64,000 nucleotides of DNA from Stenopsyche tienmushanensis (taxonomy: Eukaryota > Arthropoda > Insecta > Trichoptera > Stenopsychidae), in NCBI GenBank assembly GCA_008973525.1, contig WACJ01000047.1:1550001-1614000 (forward strand), read 5' to 3'. The notes beneath the pieces were generated by a model, which was not told where the DNA came from, ran no database searches, and was given only the letters and a program-made list of their open reading frames with translations. Position 1 is the stretch's first letter, and every line of letters starts with the position of its first letter. Both the position numbers and the translations under genes were made by a program. Below are positions 36,640-49,027 of the stretch, piece by piece.

Positions 36640-36950
36640 ACTGTCTAAGCGATGACGGAGAAAAGAAGGATTAGACAACTTAGTATATATTATAAAAACG
36701 GTAAGATTCAATCAGTGTTGATTAATGTAAAGTAGAATGGTCAAGTAAAATAAATATCCACGTGCAACTCTCGATCGGGTCGGTATTCTACGTTTTGCGC
36801 CTCAAGCCCAGTTGCGCCCGTGGTGGGATTTTCTACGCCCTTGTTTTCTCCGCCGTATTACGCGCGCATCCTTCTCTCTCTTCCCACCTCGCGGTCCCGC
36901 TTCATTTCACCAGACCAATATGCGCCAACATGGTGCATCAAAAATAACAG
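36640..36950. other. GC-rich island, unidentified
   Basis: Strikingly GC-rich and pyrimidine-rich compared with its flanks, especially 36760-36920 (gcgcccgtggtgggat, cgcgcgcatccttctc). No recognised frame, tRNA-like box or transposon terminus. Possible sources are an unrecognised repeat or an LTR-like remnant. Confidence 0.35.
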
Positions 36951-38300
36951 TAGAATAAATTATTGCCGTAATAGTAACTAATAATATTTGTTGAAAATCA
37001 TATAAACAATATAAAAAAACCATAAGAAAAAATGGAGGAATATTTTTTATATCAAACCTTCAAGTGATAAGAATGATCGTTTGGTCATAGTTTGATATTG
37101 AATATATAGTATAAAGCAGCTGCTCTTAAGTCGGGATCCGCAGACCCTTGGGGGCTGGTGAAAAAATATAAAAAACATTTATCTATCCTCAAGTAAGATA
37201 TTTTCGCGGAATTTTCATGCAATACGTCATTGAAACTACAATTCAACAAAATTTTGATTAATTCTCAGATCTGATTATCATGTACTACTGCAAAAAAAGC
37301 ACTTCAACATTTGATACTGTGCACAACATATTTATGTAAAATCAAGCAATACAAAATGTCTGCATAGATTTGCAAGTCTACATTAGATTTATTTTCATTT
37401 TATCATTAAAAAGCTAAAAATAACTCATTTTATAATTAAACATTGTTATTGATCGAATTTACCACATACAGAACAATACTAATTTTCAGAATTGATCAAT
37501 GATCAAATATTTTTCAATCATTAGCTTTAACCCTATTTGAAGTGATTTAATGATAATTCTTTAATAAAACTATCAATTTTAATAATTTTGGATAACAGTG
37601 TATTTATTGATACTTATTATTGAATCAATGTAATTCACCAATTGCAAGGAGGTGTTAATAATTAATAAAATAATATCTAATATAATCCAAATTGATATAT
37701 GAATAAAACCACTTTATAAATGCAAAAAAATATAAATCAATTTGACTGAATATATTAAAATATAAGACTCATATATACTACTTTTTTAGATGATCAATTA
37801 AAATTTTAATATTTATTTGAGATCAATCATCCCAAATGAGCAATACATTGTAATGTATTGCAAATTATATTGGTCAATTATCGGGTGATTTATAGGAAAC
37901 TCTACGCATTCTACGGAGGGAACGTTTCCATCAATTGATTAGATTAGATATGGTAATTTTTCCATCGATACAACCATTAAATGATATTAGTTGTTTTCGT
38001 ATATGCTGTTATATACATTTTATATGCATAAATGGTTTTATAATCTCAAAACACACATAAAATGAAATATCATTTAAGAATTAAACTATAATGCCATTGA
38101 AAATTTCCGATAAAAACTATGCATTCGATGTGGATGAATAGATATGCAAGTATTATAAAATAGTCTCTATAAATGATGAATTGAACTTGATCTTAAAATC
38201 ATGCATTGAGTAAGCATCAAAATCAAGATTTGATTTAATATTAATTGTATTCGATATGTGAATTTCTTTTTATAATCAACAAATTTATTTTTATTTTCAG
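36951..38300. other. Upstream region of transporter gene 2
   Basis: AT-rich. Near 37118-37200 a Buster/MITE-like end is visible (ctcttaagtcgggatccgca, then gacccttgggggctgg). No TATA box could be placed with confidence. A good splice acceptor (tttttattttcag) ends at 38300, so transcription probably starts upstream of it. Confidence 0.4.
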
Positions 38301-38401
38301 TATTAAGTCATAAACAAGTAGAAGATTTTGATGTGTGGATACAATTCCAGACTGAATTTGGTTTAAATCTTCTACTGCAGCAACAAAACAAATAGACTAA
38401 A
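38301..38401 (+). other. Candidate 5-prime UTR part of gene 2 exon
   Basis: A pyrimidine-rich tract and CAG end at 38300. The sequence then runs without another acceptor to the start codon at 38402, in the context ctaaaATGcc. This suggests an upstream non-coding exon spliced to 38301, as inferred for gene 1. The boundary is inferred from the splice-site match only. Confidence 0.35.
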
Positions 38402-41400
38402 ATGCCTATCGACAACAGCGACAAATTTGCAATGGTAAATTGATAAATCTAAATATCTTCAATGTACATATAATTTTATAAAATCTATAATGAAGGTCAT
38501 AATATATTTCAATCTATGATTACCGTCGCTCACAATTGGTTAAGTGTATCACTTATGATGACGCGTATCGGTTTTACCACACTAAATGCTCACCATCATC
38601 AGCATCACCAGAACAATTTAAGAATTTAAGAAGTTGCAACTGTATATTGAACAATCAAAAAACTTATTTAGGATGATATAATCTATTAGAAACATAATTT
38701 ATCGAATAATCAGTATTCTGATTCATCGTAAGCAGTATTTTTATTACAAATGAATGATTTATTATAATTCCGCTAATTCATAGTATTCAATCAATTTCCA
38801 ACAATTGAAGAATCCAACAATAGTTTAAAAGTAATTTATAAAGACTATTTAGTATTGTTAAATATACGCTTCAATAAAATTGATTCATTGCAAAGATTTA
38901 CAATTCGGTTATTGAAAGATTTTTTGTTGCTTGTTAATGGCTTATAATTGATTGGCATTGAGCGGCCGACTCAATTGATGAATCCTACATGTTCATATTT
39001 TATATGTATGTAATATATGTAAGTCTGAGTAATAATGGTTGTCATTGCACTTCCGAAGAAGACTGCACGCTACTCGCCGCGTATACAAGATGCATAACTC
39101 TATTGATATTCTGATTTGCTTGGATTTAAATTTAACTCTGTTCTGCTTTATATTATGAAGTTTTTATTTAATATACGTTGTATTATTTTAATGAGACTAT
39201 AAAAATCATGTTTATATATGCCCATTTCTCAGAATCAATAGATTAATGATTGCAAATTTTTGTTTTAAGAATAATAAAATTAACCAAATTGAGATTGGTT
39301 GCTCATCCGTCACCAGTCTTACATCCGAAAAGAAAGACAAATGGTCTAAAGGCGTTGAATTTCTCATGTCCTGTATTGCAATGTCCGTCGGATTGGGTAA
39401 TATATGGAGGTTCCCATTTACGGCGTATGAAAATGGTGGCGGTGCCTTTTTGATTCCATATATCATCGTTCTTTTCCTTATTGGTAAACCAATATATTTC
39501 ATGGAAATGGTTTTGGGTCAATTTTCAAGTAAAGGAGCTGTAAAAGTATATGATTTTGTACCAGCCTTGCGAGGTAATACATTTAACTTGAATTATCACT
39601 GAGGAGATTTTTAAGAACATTTTTATAATCAGATAATCTTATTGTATAGGTACTGGAGTGGGGCAAACAGTAGCATTATCATTGCTTATGACTTATTATG
39701 CAGCCCTATTAGCCATAGTTCTATACTATGGATTTGCATCGTTCTCGGCTACGCTACCGTGGAGCGTTTGTCAAGAAGATTGGCCTCAATGCTACGCATC
39801 TGGAGAAATGCCTAATTCAACAGATTTAACAAGCTCATCTGAATTATACTTCACGTAAGTTACTATAATATAATCATATTTCTTTAAAAGCACTCATGAA
39901 ATATATGTTATAATGTTTCTTTTATAATTTCAGTCGAGTTGTCGTGAAAAGATTACCAAATATTGACGATGGAATTGGATTGCCTGGATGGGAACTTACA
40001 ATTTGTCTTTTGTGTGTTTGGCTAGCTGCATTCTTTGTAGTATTAAAGGGAGTTAAAAGTACCGGAAAGGCTTCATATTTTTTGGCAATATTTCCCTATA
40101 CCGTATTATTCATTTTATTGATCAGAGCTGTAACACTTCCCGGAGCACTACAAGGAATACTTTTCTTTATAAAACCAAATTTCTATAAAATATTAGAACC
40201 AAAAGTAAGTATTCTTTATTTAAATATTTTAAAAAGACGTCGACACAAAAAAGTAAATTTAATTAACTTAATTAATATTTCAGGTTTGGTATGAAGCAGT
40301 AACGCAATGCTTCTTTTCCATTAACGTGTGCTTCGGTATCGTCATTGTGTACTCTTCATTCAATTCATTCAGTCGTGATATTTATCGGTAAGTTATTAAT
40401 AAAAACAAATCAAACACAATATAAATCCATGTAAATACAATTTTATACAAATCCATAATAGTGAACTTAAATTTAGCTTAAATATAATATTGATTGTGAT
40501 TTTATAAATATAATATGGAATATTAATGATATAATTATTTCAAATTTAAGCGATGCCTTAATTGTAACATCATTAGACACAGTAACGTGTCTTTTGGCTG
40601 GATTTACAATATTTGGAGTATTAGGAAATCTTGCACACGAATCTGGAAAAAATGTAAGCGACGTTGTCCAAAAAGGTGCAGGTCTTGCTTTTATTTCATA
40701 CCCCGAAGCAATCAGCAAGTTTCAAGGCTCATTCTTACCTCAGGTATGAAAAGTTTCATGATCATTATTTTCAACAATATTTTGTAATGTAGTGTTTTAT
40801 CAGATAAGTGTAATATATGACTTTTCACGACTTCAAAACGTCTAAAGTCTTCTTCACGGCAAAAAAGTACACCGCAATTTGTGCTCATTAAACAAATTAT
40901 AATGAATGATACATGCATATTAAATAAGTAAATTAAGATAAAAATAATAGAATAGGCAAATCTATTTCTACATTTTACATAAGGTGATTTTAACTCTTTT
41001 CAGTTCTTCTCCGTTGTTTTCTTCTTGATGTTGTTCGTTCTTGGAATTGGTACAATTGTGGCCATCGTTTCGAGCATTGTGACTGTAATAAGAGAAAAAT
41101 ATCCAATGCTTTTACAATGGCATGCAGTGCTCATCGTTGCTCTCGTAGGATTTTGCTGCGGACTCGTTTATGTCACACCTGTACGTTAATTTTAACAGGC
41201 TTTTATGAATATTGATATGACGATAATTATACAGTATTGAAATATATATTTTTACAATATATCTTTTTTAGGGTGGTTTGTTTATATTGGATTTGGTTGA
41301 TCATCATGGAGCATCTTTCATTGTATATATTCTGGGCATTGCTCAAGTTATCGGCGTTGCTTGGATTTATGGTAAGGCTTTTTATTTAAACGTTATTTTA

Positions 41401-42134
41401 TAAAACAAATTAGTCCAAGTAGACATATGACTTTGAATACGAAAAAACTTGATAATAAAATGAAAGAAAAAAACACTTTTTAATGAACGTTTTTACTGTA
41501 GGACTAAGAAATTTCTGCGACGACATTGAATTTATGTTAAATCGAAAGCTTGGCTTATACTGGAGAATTTGTTGGGTTTTTGTTACACCTGTTATTCTTA
41601 TTGTAATTATGATATACAATTTGGCAAATCTAAAACAATTGGATATCAACGGAATTGCATATCCAATAATAGCCGTTGGTAAGTTTAAAAATATTTTTTT
41701 GATAAAGTGTTAACAAAAGTACATTTTATTATTTCAATTCACATTCGATCATTGAATAATACTGTTCTTCTACTATTTTTAGTTTGTGGATGGATGCTCT
41801 CAGCATTGGGAATATTACAAGTACCTTTCTATGTCTGCATGTCTATCTTTAAACGACGTGAATATGGATTAAAGAAGGTAAACAATAAAAATCTTTTAAA
41901 TACATTTCATATACAATATCCAATTATAGCACAGAAATCTTATTTTATCTCTTATTTTATATTTAATGTTAACAGGCGATAAAAATAGCTTTAAGTCCTA
42001 AAACTACATGGGGACCTGAAGAAAAGCAACTAAAAAGAGAATGGATGAATTTCAAAGAGAGAAAACTTATTGAACGACTAGAAAGACAAGAATCAAAATG
42101 GAGAAAAATATACAATGATTTCTTAGGATATTGA
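38402..42134 (+). CDS. Sodium-dependent nutrient amino acid transporter (SLC6 family), gene 2
   Basis: Predicted Na+-coupled amino acid symporter. Coding exons: 38402-38434, 39270-39573, 39650-39854, 39934-40204, 40284-40387, 40551-40743, 41004-41180, 41272-41371, 41502-41678, 41783-41877, 41976-42134. All introns are GT-AG; the joined frame is 1818 nt, or 605 residues. Intron phases match gene 1 throughout. TM1 has [11 protein letters not shown] with Gly52 at the monoamine-Asp position; TM2 has [18 protein letters not shown]2 has Cys153/Cys160 and a glycosylation site at Asn168. TM6 reads [11 protein letters not shown] (279-289): Asn285 replaces the Ser of gene 1 and Cys287 the Gly. TM7 reads [10 protein letters not shown], with Cys319 where SLC6 proteins usually have the chloride-coordinating Ser. 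TM8 has VLGIGT. The C-terminus ends FLGY. Introns are compact (76-260 bp) except the first (835 bp). The short N-terminus (11 residues before intron 1) is the least certain part. Confidence 0.95.
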
Positions 42135-42354
42135 AATACTCTCAATACTCAAATTTGTTGTGATTTGTAGGATTAAAAGAGTTATTGAACGACGTTTGTA
42201 ATGGACTCATGCTTTTATTGATAGATGTGATATTATAATTAATGATATTCTTTATAAGCATTTTAAGTTATCTTAAAGGTGATCATCATAAGTAATAATT
42301 TATGTATAATATAATGTAAGCGATTTAATTTAATTTATATAAATAGTTATATTA

Positions 42355-42425
42355 TATATAAATATATTGAAGAGGCCCATAGTTCTGTAGTGGACTGTTA
42401 GTGGCTGCGCTATGATGATATAAAT
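42355..42425 (+). mobile_element. RTE-like 3-prime tail downstream of gene 2
   Basis: The string tattgaagaggccca, then agttctgtagtggactgtta and ctgcgctatgatgata closely match the tail at 90-156. It lies 220 bp after the stop codon, inside the likely 3-prime UTR of gene 2 if the AATAAA at 42449 is used. Confidence 0.6.
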
Positions 42426-42448
42426 AGTATTGTATAAATATTTAGAGC

Positions 42449-42454
42449 AATAAA
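42449..42454 (+). promoter_or_regulatory. Candidate polyadenylation signal of gene 2
   Basis: Canonical AATAAA, 315 bp after the stop codon. Using it would put the RTE-like tail into the transcript. An earlier non-canonical signal is possible in this AT-rich sequence. Confidence 0.35.
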
Positions 42455-42652
42455 TTATTTAAAAATAGGTATAAATTCATATTTTCATTGTGATGCTATC
42501 TATACCATTGTTACAAATAGTCAAAACAGTTGTGCTTAAAAGAAATTAATTAAATATAAACAATACAAATTATTAATAAAATATAGTTTTTGGTAACAAG
42601 TTTTTTTTTTATAAAAATGAATACTTCGTCATCAGTAAACAATCATCTAATA

Positions 42653-42945
42653 CAGCGCTTCTTAAACCTATGTATTCCGCGGACCCCCTCTTGAGCAAAT
42701 TTCTTTTCGAGGACCCCCTCGTGAATAATTTTTTTTCGCGGACCCATCCCAATCCTTGTGACTTAATTTTTTCAATAAACAAACATTTCTTGGTCAAAAG
42801 AGATACTTTTACAATGTTTTCTGTAAATAATTCGAAGAAAATATCTTTTTCAAGTATAGATAAATGTTTTGTTTATATTCTCGCGGACCTCCAGTAATGT
42901 TTTCGCGGACCCCCGGGGGTCCGCGAAGACATCACTGTAATCTGT
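42653..42945. mobile_element. hAT/Buster-like MITE with internal palindrome
   Basis: The left end cagcgcttcttaaacc is followed by gcggacccc motifs; the right end, reverse-complemented, reads cagtgatgtcttcgcggacc. Several GCGGACCCC copies lie between. The right side contains a 26-bp perfect palindrome at 42902-42927 (core GACCCCCGGGGGTC). A relative is at 28457-28640. No matching 8-bp flanking duplication was found, so the exact ends are approximate. Confidence 0.6.
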
Positions 42946-43364
42946 AATCTCTATCGTTATTTTTTTAAAAAAATCTCCATCTATGACATTTTTTAACACT
43001 CCTCCAAATGTCAGATACATTTGGATAAGTATAATATAATATAATTTTAGTTAAATATAATATGGGCGACATCTGTATGCAACATGCTAAATAAATAGAT
43101 TTGAATAAAAATAAAGTATAATTTTTTTTGATGTTACAACGTTGAAGAAATGCACAGATCTGTGCGCACGGTATTTATAGAGAATAATATAGCAACTTGT
43201 CAAGAAAGCATAATTAGCCAAATAGCCATGTTTTGCCGAAGGAGAAGTCATGCTTTGGTTTGTTAATCTGATTGTTTTTCTTGACCAAGATGTGAAAATA
43301 AATGGATAAATATACCGCAAAAACATGTACTCTTTTTGGCACTAGAAAAAACAGGAGGCCCTAT

Positions 43365-44229
43365 TTCTAACAAGGAAACGCGTTGACGAACTACCGATAA
43401 TAGCTATCCGGGGGGATTGTGTTAGCTACTCCAGAAGTGTCAGGTATCTCGGCGTACACATCGATGACAAACTGACCTTCAGAAAACATATCGATGTGGT
43501 AACGCAAAAGGCAAAATTGGTGACAAATTATTTGGAGCGATTAATGCCAAACATTGGTGAACCGAGATCGAGCCGAAGAAAGCTACTTAACGAGGTGATC
43601 AACTCCATGTTGGTCTACGGTGCACCAGTCTGAGCAGAAATGACACAGAAAGGCGGAAACAGATATAAACTGCTAAGAACACAAAGAATAAGGGCACTTC
43701 GAATAATACCAGCCGATATCACAGGATGCAGTACAAGTTCTAGCAGGCATATTGCCCATGAACATCCTCGCCATGGAAAGGAAGCGCAGATATAAGAAAA
43801 AAATAGGAAAAGAAGAAGCCCGGGAAGAGTCAATCCAACAATGGCAGAAACGCTGGGACACCGGAACTAAGGGAAGGTGGTCATACTAATTGATCTCAGT
43901 GATACAAAAATGGATTGCTCACCTATGAAAAGCTTACCTATCACCCAGATGCTGACGGGACATGGGCGCTTCGGTGCTTACCTATTTAAAATTGGCTAGG
44001 AGGACTCGACGAAATCTCACCACAGCGGCGAGTATCGCGATAACGCAGAGCACACCGTCTTCAAATATGAGGCGTGAGCAGATGGTGGGCGAGAATCAGC
44101 AAAAAAAATGGAGAAACCCCAACTATATCCAACATGGTCACCACAATGACCAAAACGAAAGAAAAGTGGAAAGCGTGGACAAATTTCGCTAATGAGGTCA
44201 CGCAGAAGAAAAAAAAAACGAAGAAAGAG
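43365..44229 (+). pseudogene. R1-clade ORF2 fragment (RT end to zinc knuckle)
   Basis: Translation gives RSVRYLGVHIDDKLTFRKHI, then LERLMPNIGEPRSSRRKLL, NSMLVYGAPV (stop where Trp is expected), RTQRIRALRI, and after a frameshift VLAGILPMNILAMERKRRYK. It ends with LPITQMLTGHGRFGAYLF and a degraded HxSGEYRDNAEHTVFKYEA knuckle. The order thumb, YGAPVW, RRIxALRI, GILPMxILAxER, GHGxFxxYL, knuckle is that of R1-clade elements. Stops and frameshifts are present. It is the first of three successive R1 tails. Confidence 0.85.
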
Positions 44230-44694
44230 CTAGAAGAGTGAACACCGGTTCGTAGAAAAATAAACTCGCCCTCTTGCCCGACGCAAGGAAGTGGAGAGAA
44301 AGGAGACACGGACGACTGAGTTATCATTTGATTCAGCTTCTCCGTGAACAAGGTTGTTTCGGAGCCTATCTATTATAAAATGGATAAACAAAGAAGCAAC
44401 CAACGAGTGCCACCACTGTGGAGCTGAGGCAGATGACGCAGAGCAAACGATGTTCGAATGCGAAGCATGGGAGGAAGAGCGGAAAATTCTCTGCGCCTCC
44501 ATAGGCGATGAAAGAATGTCAAAGAAAGAAATTATGGATTCGATGTTAGAAAGTGAGGAAAAATGGATGACCTGGGGGTACTTCGCTTTCGAGGTGATCG
44601 CATCTAAGGAGGACGCCGAAAGGCTCAGACGAGGAGCCGCAACAGCGGCTCAAAGGAGAGACGCCATGTAAATGGTAAGTAAATAAGGTAAGTG
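44230..44694 (+). pseudogene. R1-clade ORF2 C-terminal tail, second unit
   Basis: Reads GRLSYHLIQLLREQGCFGAY, then after a frameshift NECHHCGAEADDAEQTMFEC and EAWEEERKILCASIG, ending near RRDAM. It has an intact-looking CCHC-type knuckle (C-H-H-C...E/C) but no upstream RT. It directly follows the tail of the first unit. Confidence 0.8.
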
Positions 44695-45205
44695 AGGAGG
44701 GCGTGTAGAGCCAGGATGTCATACCTAATCCAAATTATCATCAGGCATGGCTGCTTTGGCAGCTATCTCAAGAGAATAAAAAAAGAGGCAAGCCCGGAAT
44801 GCCATCATTGAGGAGCCGGCAATGATGATGCTGTACACACAGCATTCGTCTGCCCAGAGTGAAGCGTGAAGCTTTGAAAGGGATATCCTATGCGAGGAGC
44901 TGGGAGCAAACTCGCTCTCGCCCAACAACATGATCCTTTCAATGTTCAAGGATGCTAGGGCATGGAATACGTGGTGCAAGTACACAAAGTGCGTTATGCA
45001 GCAGAATGAAAACGCTGAACGCGAGAGGCGAAGAAGAGTTTCTGAAGCGCCCCCTACTGAACAGACGGAATGTTCCGTAAGCTGAATAGCTAAAGAGACC
45101 AGGAGGGACATATCGCTGCCACCCTTGTGCAATACTTAACTAGTAGCCGGGTGGCAGCAGAAGAAGAGGAGGGTTTTAGTGGGTAGAAATCCCACACTAC
45201 CACGA
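44695..45205 (+). pseudogene. R1-clade ORF2 C-terminal tail, third unit, with 3-prime end
   Basis: Reads LIQIIIRHGCFGSYLKRI, then SPECHH, a stop replacing the second knuckle Cys, GAGNDDAVHTAFVCPE. The unit ends in agggttttagtgggtagaaa then tcccacactacc, the kind of 3-prime terminus known in R1-clade elements. It is more diverged than the second unit. Minus-strand open frames over it (44725-45132) are shadows. Confidence 0.75.
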
Positions 45206-48200
45206 AATAGTGGTGTATTTTGAAAATTTCGGAAAAAAAGGTATCAAGAAAAAAATAATCAGATAATATTTTCTAATATATTTAAAATATTGATAATTTA
45301 TAACTTAAGTTTTTTAGTCTTCGAGAACGTATATTTTTGCATTGGTTTTGATTATTTCGGTATATGTAACTATGTTTATATGAGTGTAAGGGATAATATA
45401 TTGTAGAAAAATATACTGAAAATGTAGATCAAGGTGATCATATATATATATTTTTTTTAAATAAATATGCATAGTTCTTAGTTTCAGAAGTAAAATTAAA
45501 TTAAATTTGATTACGCGCGACTATCCACCTTGATGACCTGCGCTCCACACATGGCCAAGCCAAAAAACCCCGCATACAAAGTGTTCAATTCGCATGAATC
45601 GTGAATTGAATAATTCCATAAATCGCGTCGTACTATGTAATTATTTGAGTAATGTGAAATTATTTCCAAAAAAAAAAAAACGACGTAGAATTGATCAAAT
45701 TTGTCTCAAGCAAGATCATTGATAATTATCAATTGATCGATTGATGGTGTGAATTTTTAGAAATGCATTGTCATCCCATTAACAATATAACAACAAGGTG
45801 ATATAATACCAGATCAATCGATGTATTTTCAATTGAATTACGCGATAATTCGATGCGAATCAATGATCGATATGATCTGCTACACGAAGAGATCCAATGA
45901 TGAAATATTGTAAGATTATCATTAAGGACAATGGGTTTTTTTTAAATCCTTGCCATGTGCGCTTATTTTGTGGTGGATTGCATAATGAGCGTTGTAATGA
46001 GTTTCTTAGGAAAAACGTTTCCACGTAATTGTGTACTTCTAATTTTGACCACTGATTTTTTGTTAATTTTCGATTGCAAAATGTAGTTTTACCCGGACTT
46101 GATTTGTATGATGCTTGTGTTTTTTGAATGAAATCGAGGAAACGATTTATGGTTTCGCCATTGGTGCGCTAAGTTATCACCTGCCGTATGAAAAGTTAAA
46201 TAATACTCCGAGCAGAGCTTCGAATTCAGTATGCTGTTGACCGTCGACAGAGATCGACAGGCATTATGACTGTCATATAAATTGACCACTGTCAAAAATT
46301 CTGACGGCCTGTCAGAATCGATTGTTTAACAACAAGGTGGCGAATTAGGTGAGTTGTGCCAAAATTGAAGTGCTGTGTCGATTGTTTGATTGAAGATTAC
46401 TGCTTATAAAAGTAATTGCGTGTGTTGTTTAGTGTCTGTATTCAATTAGAAAATTTATGAAATTCAGCCTTGATATACATATTAAATAAAGTATACCCAA
46501 GAGTGAAAATTTCTATGAAGAATTAATAGCAATAAATCTCTCTTTGTGATCATTTTTGGTGTAATTTTGGAGAAAGTTGCCAAATTAGATTATTTGTTCT
46601 ACTTATAATACATCAGATATCTAATATGAATGCTATGAAAATTATCAAATTGTGTATCATTTTCGAGACGAGTATGTCTTTTGATTCTTCTTTTATGATA
46701 GATCTTCCAATATTACGGAATAACTGTGCGTCATATTAATGGTATGTAATTTACATTATTTAATAGAAAATTTAGCATTGTTTTGCAATTCAATGGATGT
46801 TTTTAGTACAAGGTGTAAAATTCAGACATAATTATCAACGCTGTAAAGCAATTATGCCATTATGGCTTTATGCTTTTATAGAAAAAAATAACATCAATTT
46901 AGTTATTCAAACAAATTATATAAAATCGTATGGCGGTTAGATTTGCTTTTACTTTTTACAGTCAAGACAAAATGAGAGCAATGACATTTTTGTTACGATC
47001 TTTTTGCGCCAATTATTTGCTCTGTAAAACTCATTAAAAGCAATCAGATTATTTTACAAAAATAATAAAAACCTTATAAATCCTATGATATGGAGTCAGT
47101 TATTTGATCCTTTTTGTATAAAATAAATGACGCTGATCTCAGAATAATCATATAAACAGCGATGAAATATACTTTTATTGCAAAACCATAAGCTTAATTT
47201 TTAAAAAATAAAACAGCCTTGTGTTTTGCATGCAAATATGTATTTTTTTGGCGAAACAACTTTTTTTTAAATTAAAAATATATCCATACTCAATGTCAGT
47301 CAAAAATGGAATTCTAAAAAACGACTAAAACATACATGAATAACATTATTAATGTTATCGTTTCAGTATTTTAATCTTTAGAAACCAAACATCAGGCTAA
47401 ATTTATATTTAAATAATAATAGTGCCAATCTTAGAACTTATAATCAATGTTTATAAAAAAAAACATATTATTATATGTCCTTAGTTCGTACAAAATTCAT
47501 CCTACGTTTATAAATTCTGATGGTCATATTTAACTACTTAGATATGGGACAACTTACAACATTATTTGTAATTAAAATAATTGCACCAAACCTTTGTTAT
47601 TTTATTTTAATGGTTACATTTCAACATGAGATTTGCAGATGTACTCTTTTTGTTGAATGTTAAATCATCAAATTAGTTTCAAAACTGTACATTTAGTCGT
47701 TAATATGACAAAAGTATACAATTAATATGCTGTCGTTCAAATTATGTATTTTTTTTTGAACTAGAGATTTGTATTATTAGATGATGGTATACAATAGTAG
47801 AATTTATCGATATCTATAGATACATCTTGCAAAATTAGTAATTGAATTTAATCAAGTCTTGAATGAAACATCTTATTACTGCTTGAATAACTTTATTTTA
47901 AATACAAGATGCTTAAAAAAATTAATAAACTCTAACATAAACTATTCCGCAAAAAAATATTTTCAACCAATGAAATCGCGTAAAAAGATTGATTTATAGT
48001 TATGTTTGACCCTTGAGTAACAAGGGAAAGTTGAATTCTGACACTTTCATATGGATAAATATAAGTTAATAATGAAATATGACACTTGTAAGTGCATTTA
48101 TTTTTGCAATTGAATTAATATATGCAAGTTGATTGTTGAAATGGCAATGACAATAAAAGCGAAAGCCTTTCTGTACTACCGTTGCTCTATTGCAAATTTT

Positions 48201-48975
48201 CTATTTCAATGCAGCCCAAATTTAGTCGATAATGAGAAAAATGGATTTCCATGTATTCTCATTTGTATTTCATTTGTAAAATTAATATAAATCGCAATTT
48301 GATTGAAGAAAATAAATGCTAATAATTTGGAGCAACGAATGGCCGCGAGAAAGCAAGAATCTGCTAAGGTCATAGTTTTCAGCCGTAATATTCGCATACA
48401 TTTTTTGATCAGGATATGAAAATTAATATGCAAATCTGCTTTCAATACGGGGTAATAATTATTAATATTATTTGAATTTAACAAGGTATTTTAATTTGGT
48501 AACAGTTGATATGGCGCGTGAATTATTATTAATATCTGTGGATTAGTTTTTTATGATTCTCATTGCCATAGGTTCATATGAAAGTAAGCAAATTTATGTG
48601 AGCTATCCAATATAAATTGTAAACCACATTCAATCAAGATGATAGAATCTTTAAGAATATTCCTCGGTTAAATTGATAAAATATTTTATATAGAAGATTT
48701 CTTGGATTCTTGATTCCAATATGCTGCCATTAATTGATGTCCTTGATGCAGGTGATTGTTGGCATTGACTTGCATTTTGGTAAATACATTGGCAGAAATC
48801 CGGTTTGTATTCTTTACATTTAACATAAAAATATATATCGAGCAATGTAGCGATCAAGGAGATTCAAACCAGTTTTCTCGCACTCACCTTGTATCGTTTG
48901 AATGAATTCTACTCTATATTGCAATTATCTAAAAGAGTAGTTTCCAATGACATTTTAATTATTCATTTGCAGACC
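45206..48975. other. Intergenic, nothing recognised
   Basis: About 3.7 kb of AT-rich DNA without a recognisable gene, RNA or transposon terminus. It contains the first copy of a 52-bp direct repeat at 48122-48173. Around 46235-46320 there are several ctgtca/tgacag motifs that could form weak structure. Confidence 0.45.
48122..48173 (+). repeat. 52-bp direct repeat, copy 1
   Basis: Shares atgcaagt, tgttgaaat and gacaataaaagcgaaagcc with 48976-49027, in the same orientation 854 bp apart. The sequence between the copies is not obviously duplicated. Confidence 0.65.
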
Positions 48976-49027
48976 ATGCAAGTCAGATGTTGAAATAGCA
49001 CTGACAATAAAAGCGAAAGCCATTCTG
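48976..49027 (+). repeat. 52-bp direct repeat, copy 2
   Basis: Second copy of the repeat at 48122-48173. It ends 28 bp before the target duplication of the hAT element at 49063. Confidence 0.65.

Noticed and set aside
44061..45132. Several minus-strand open frames of 90-135 codons
   Set aside because: Antisense shadows of the GC-richer R1-clade tails on the + strand.
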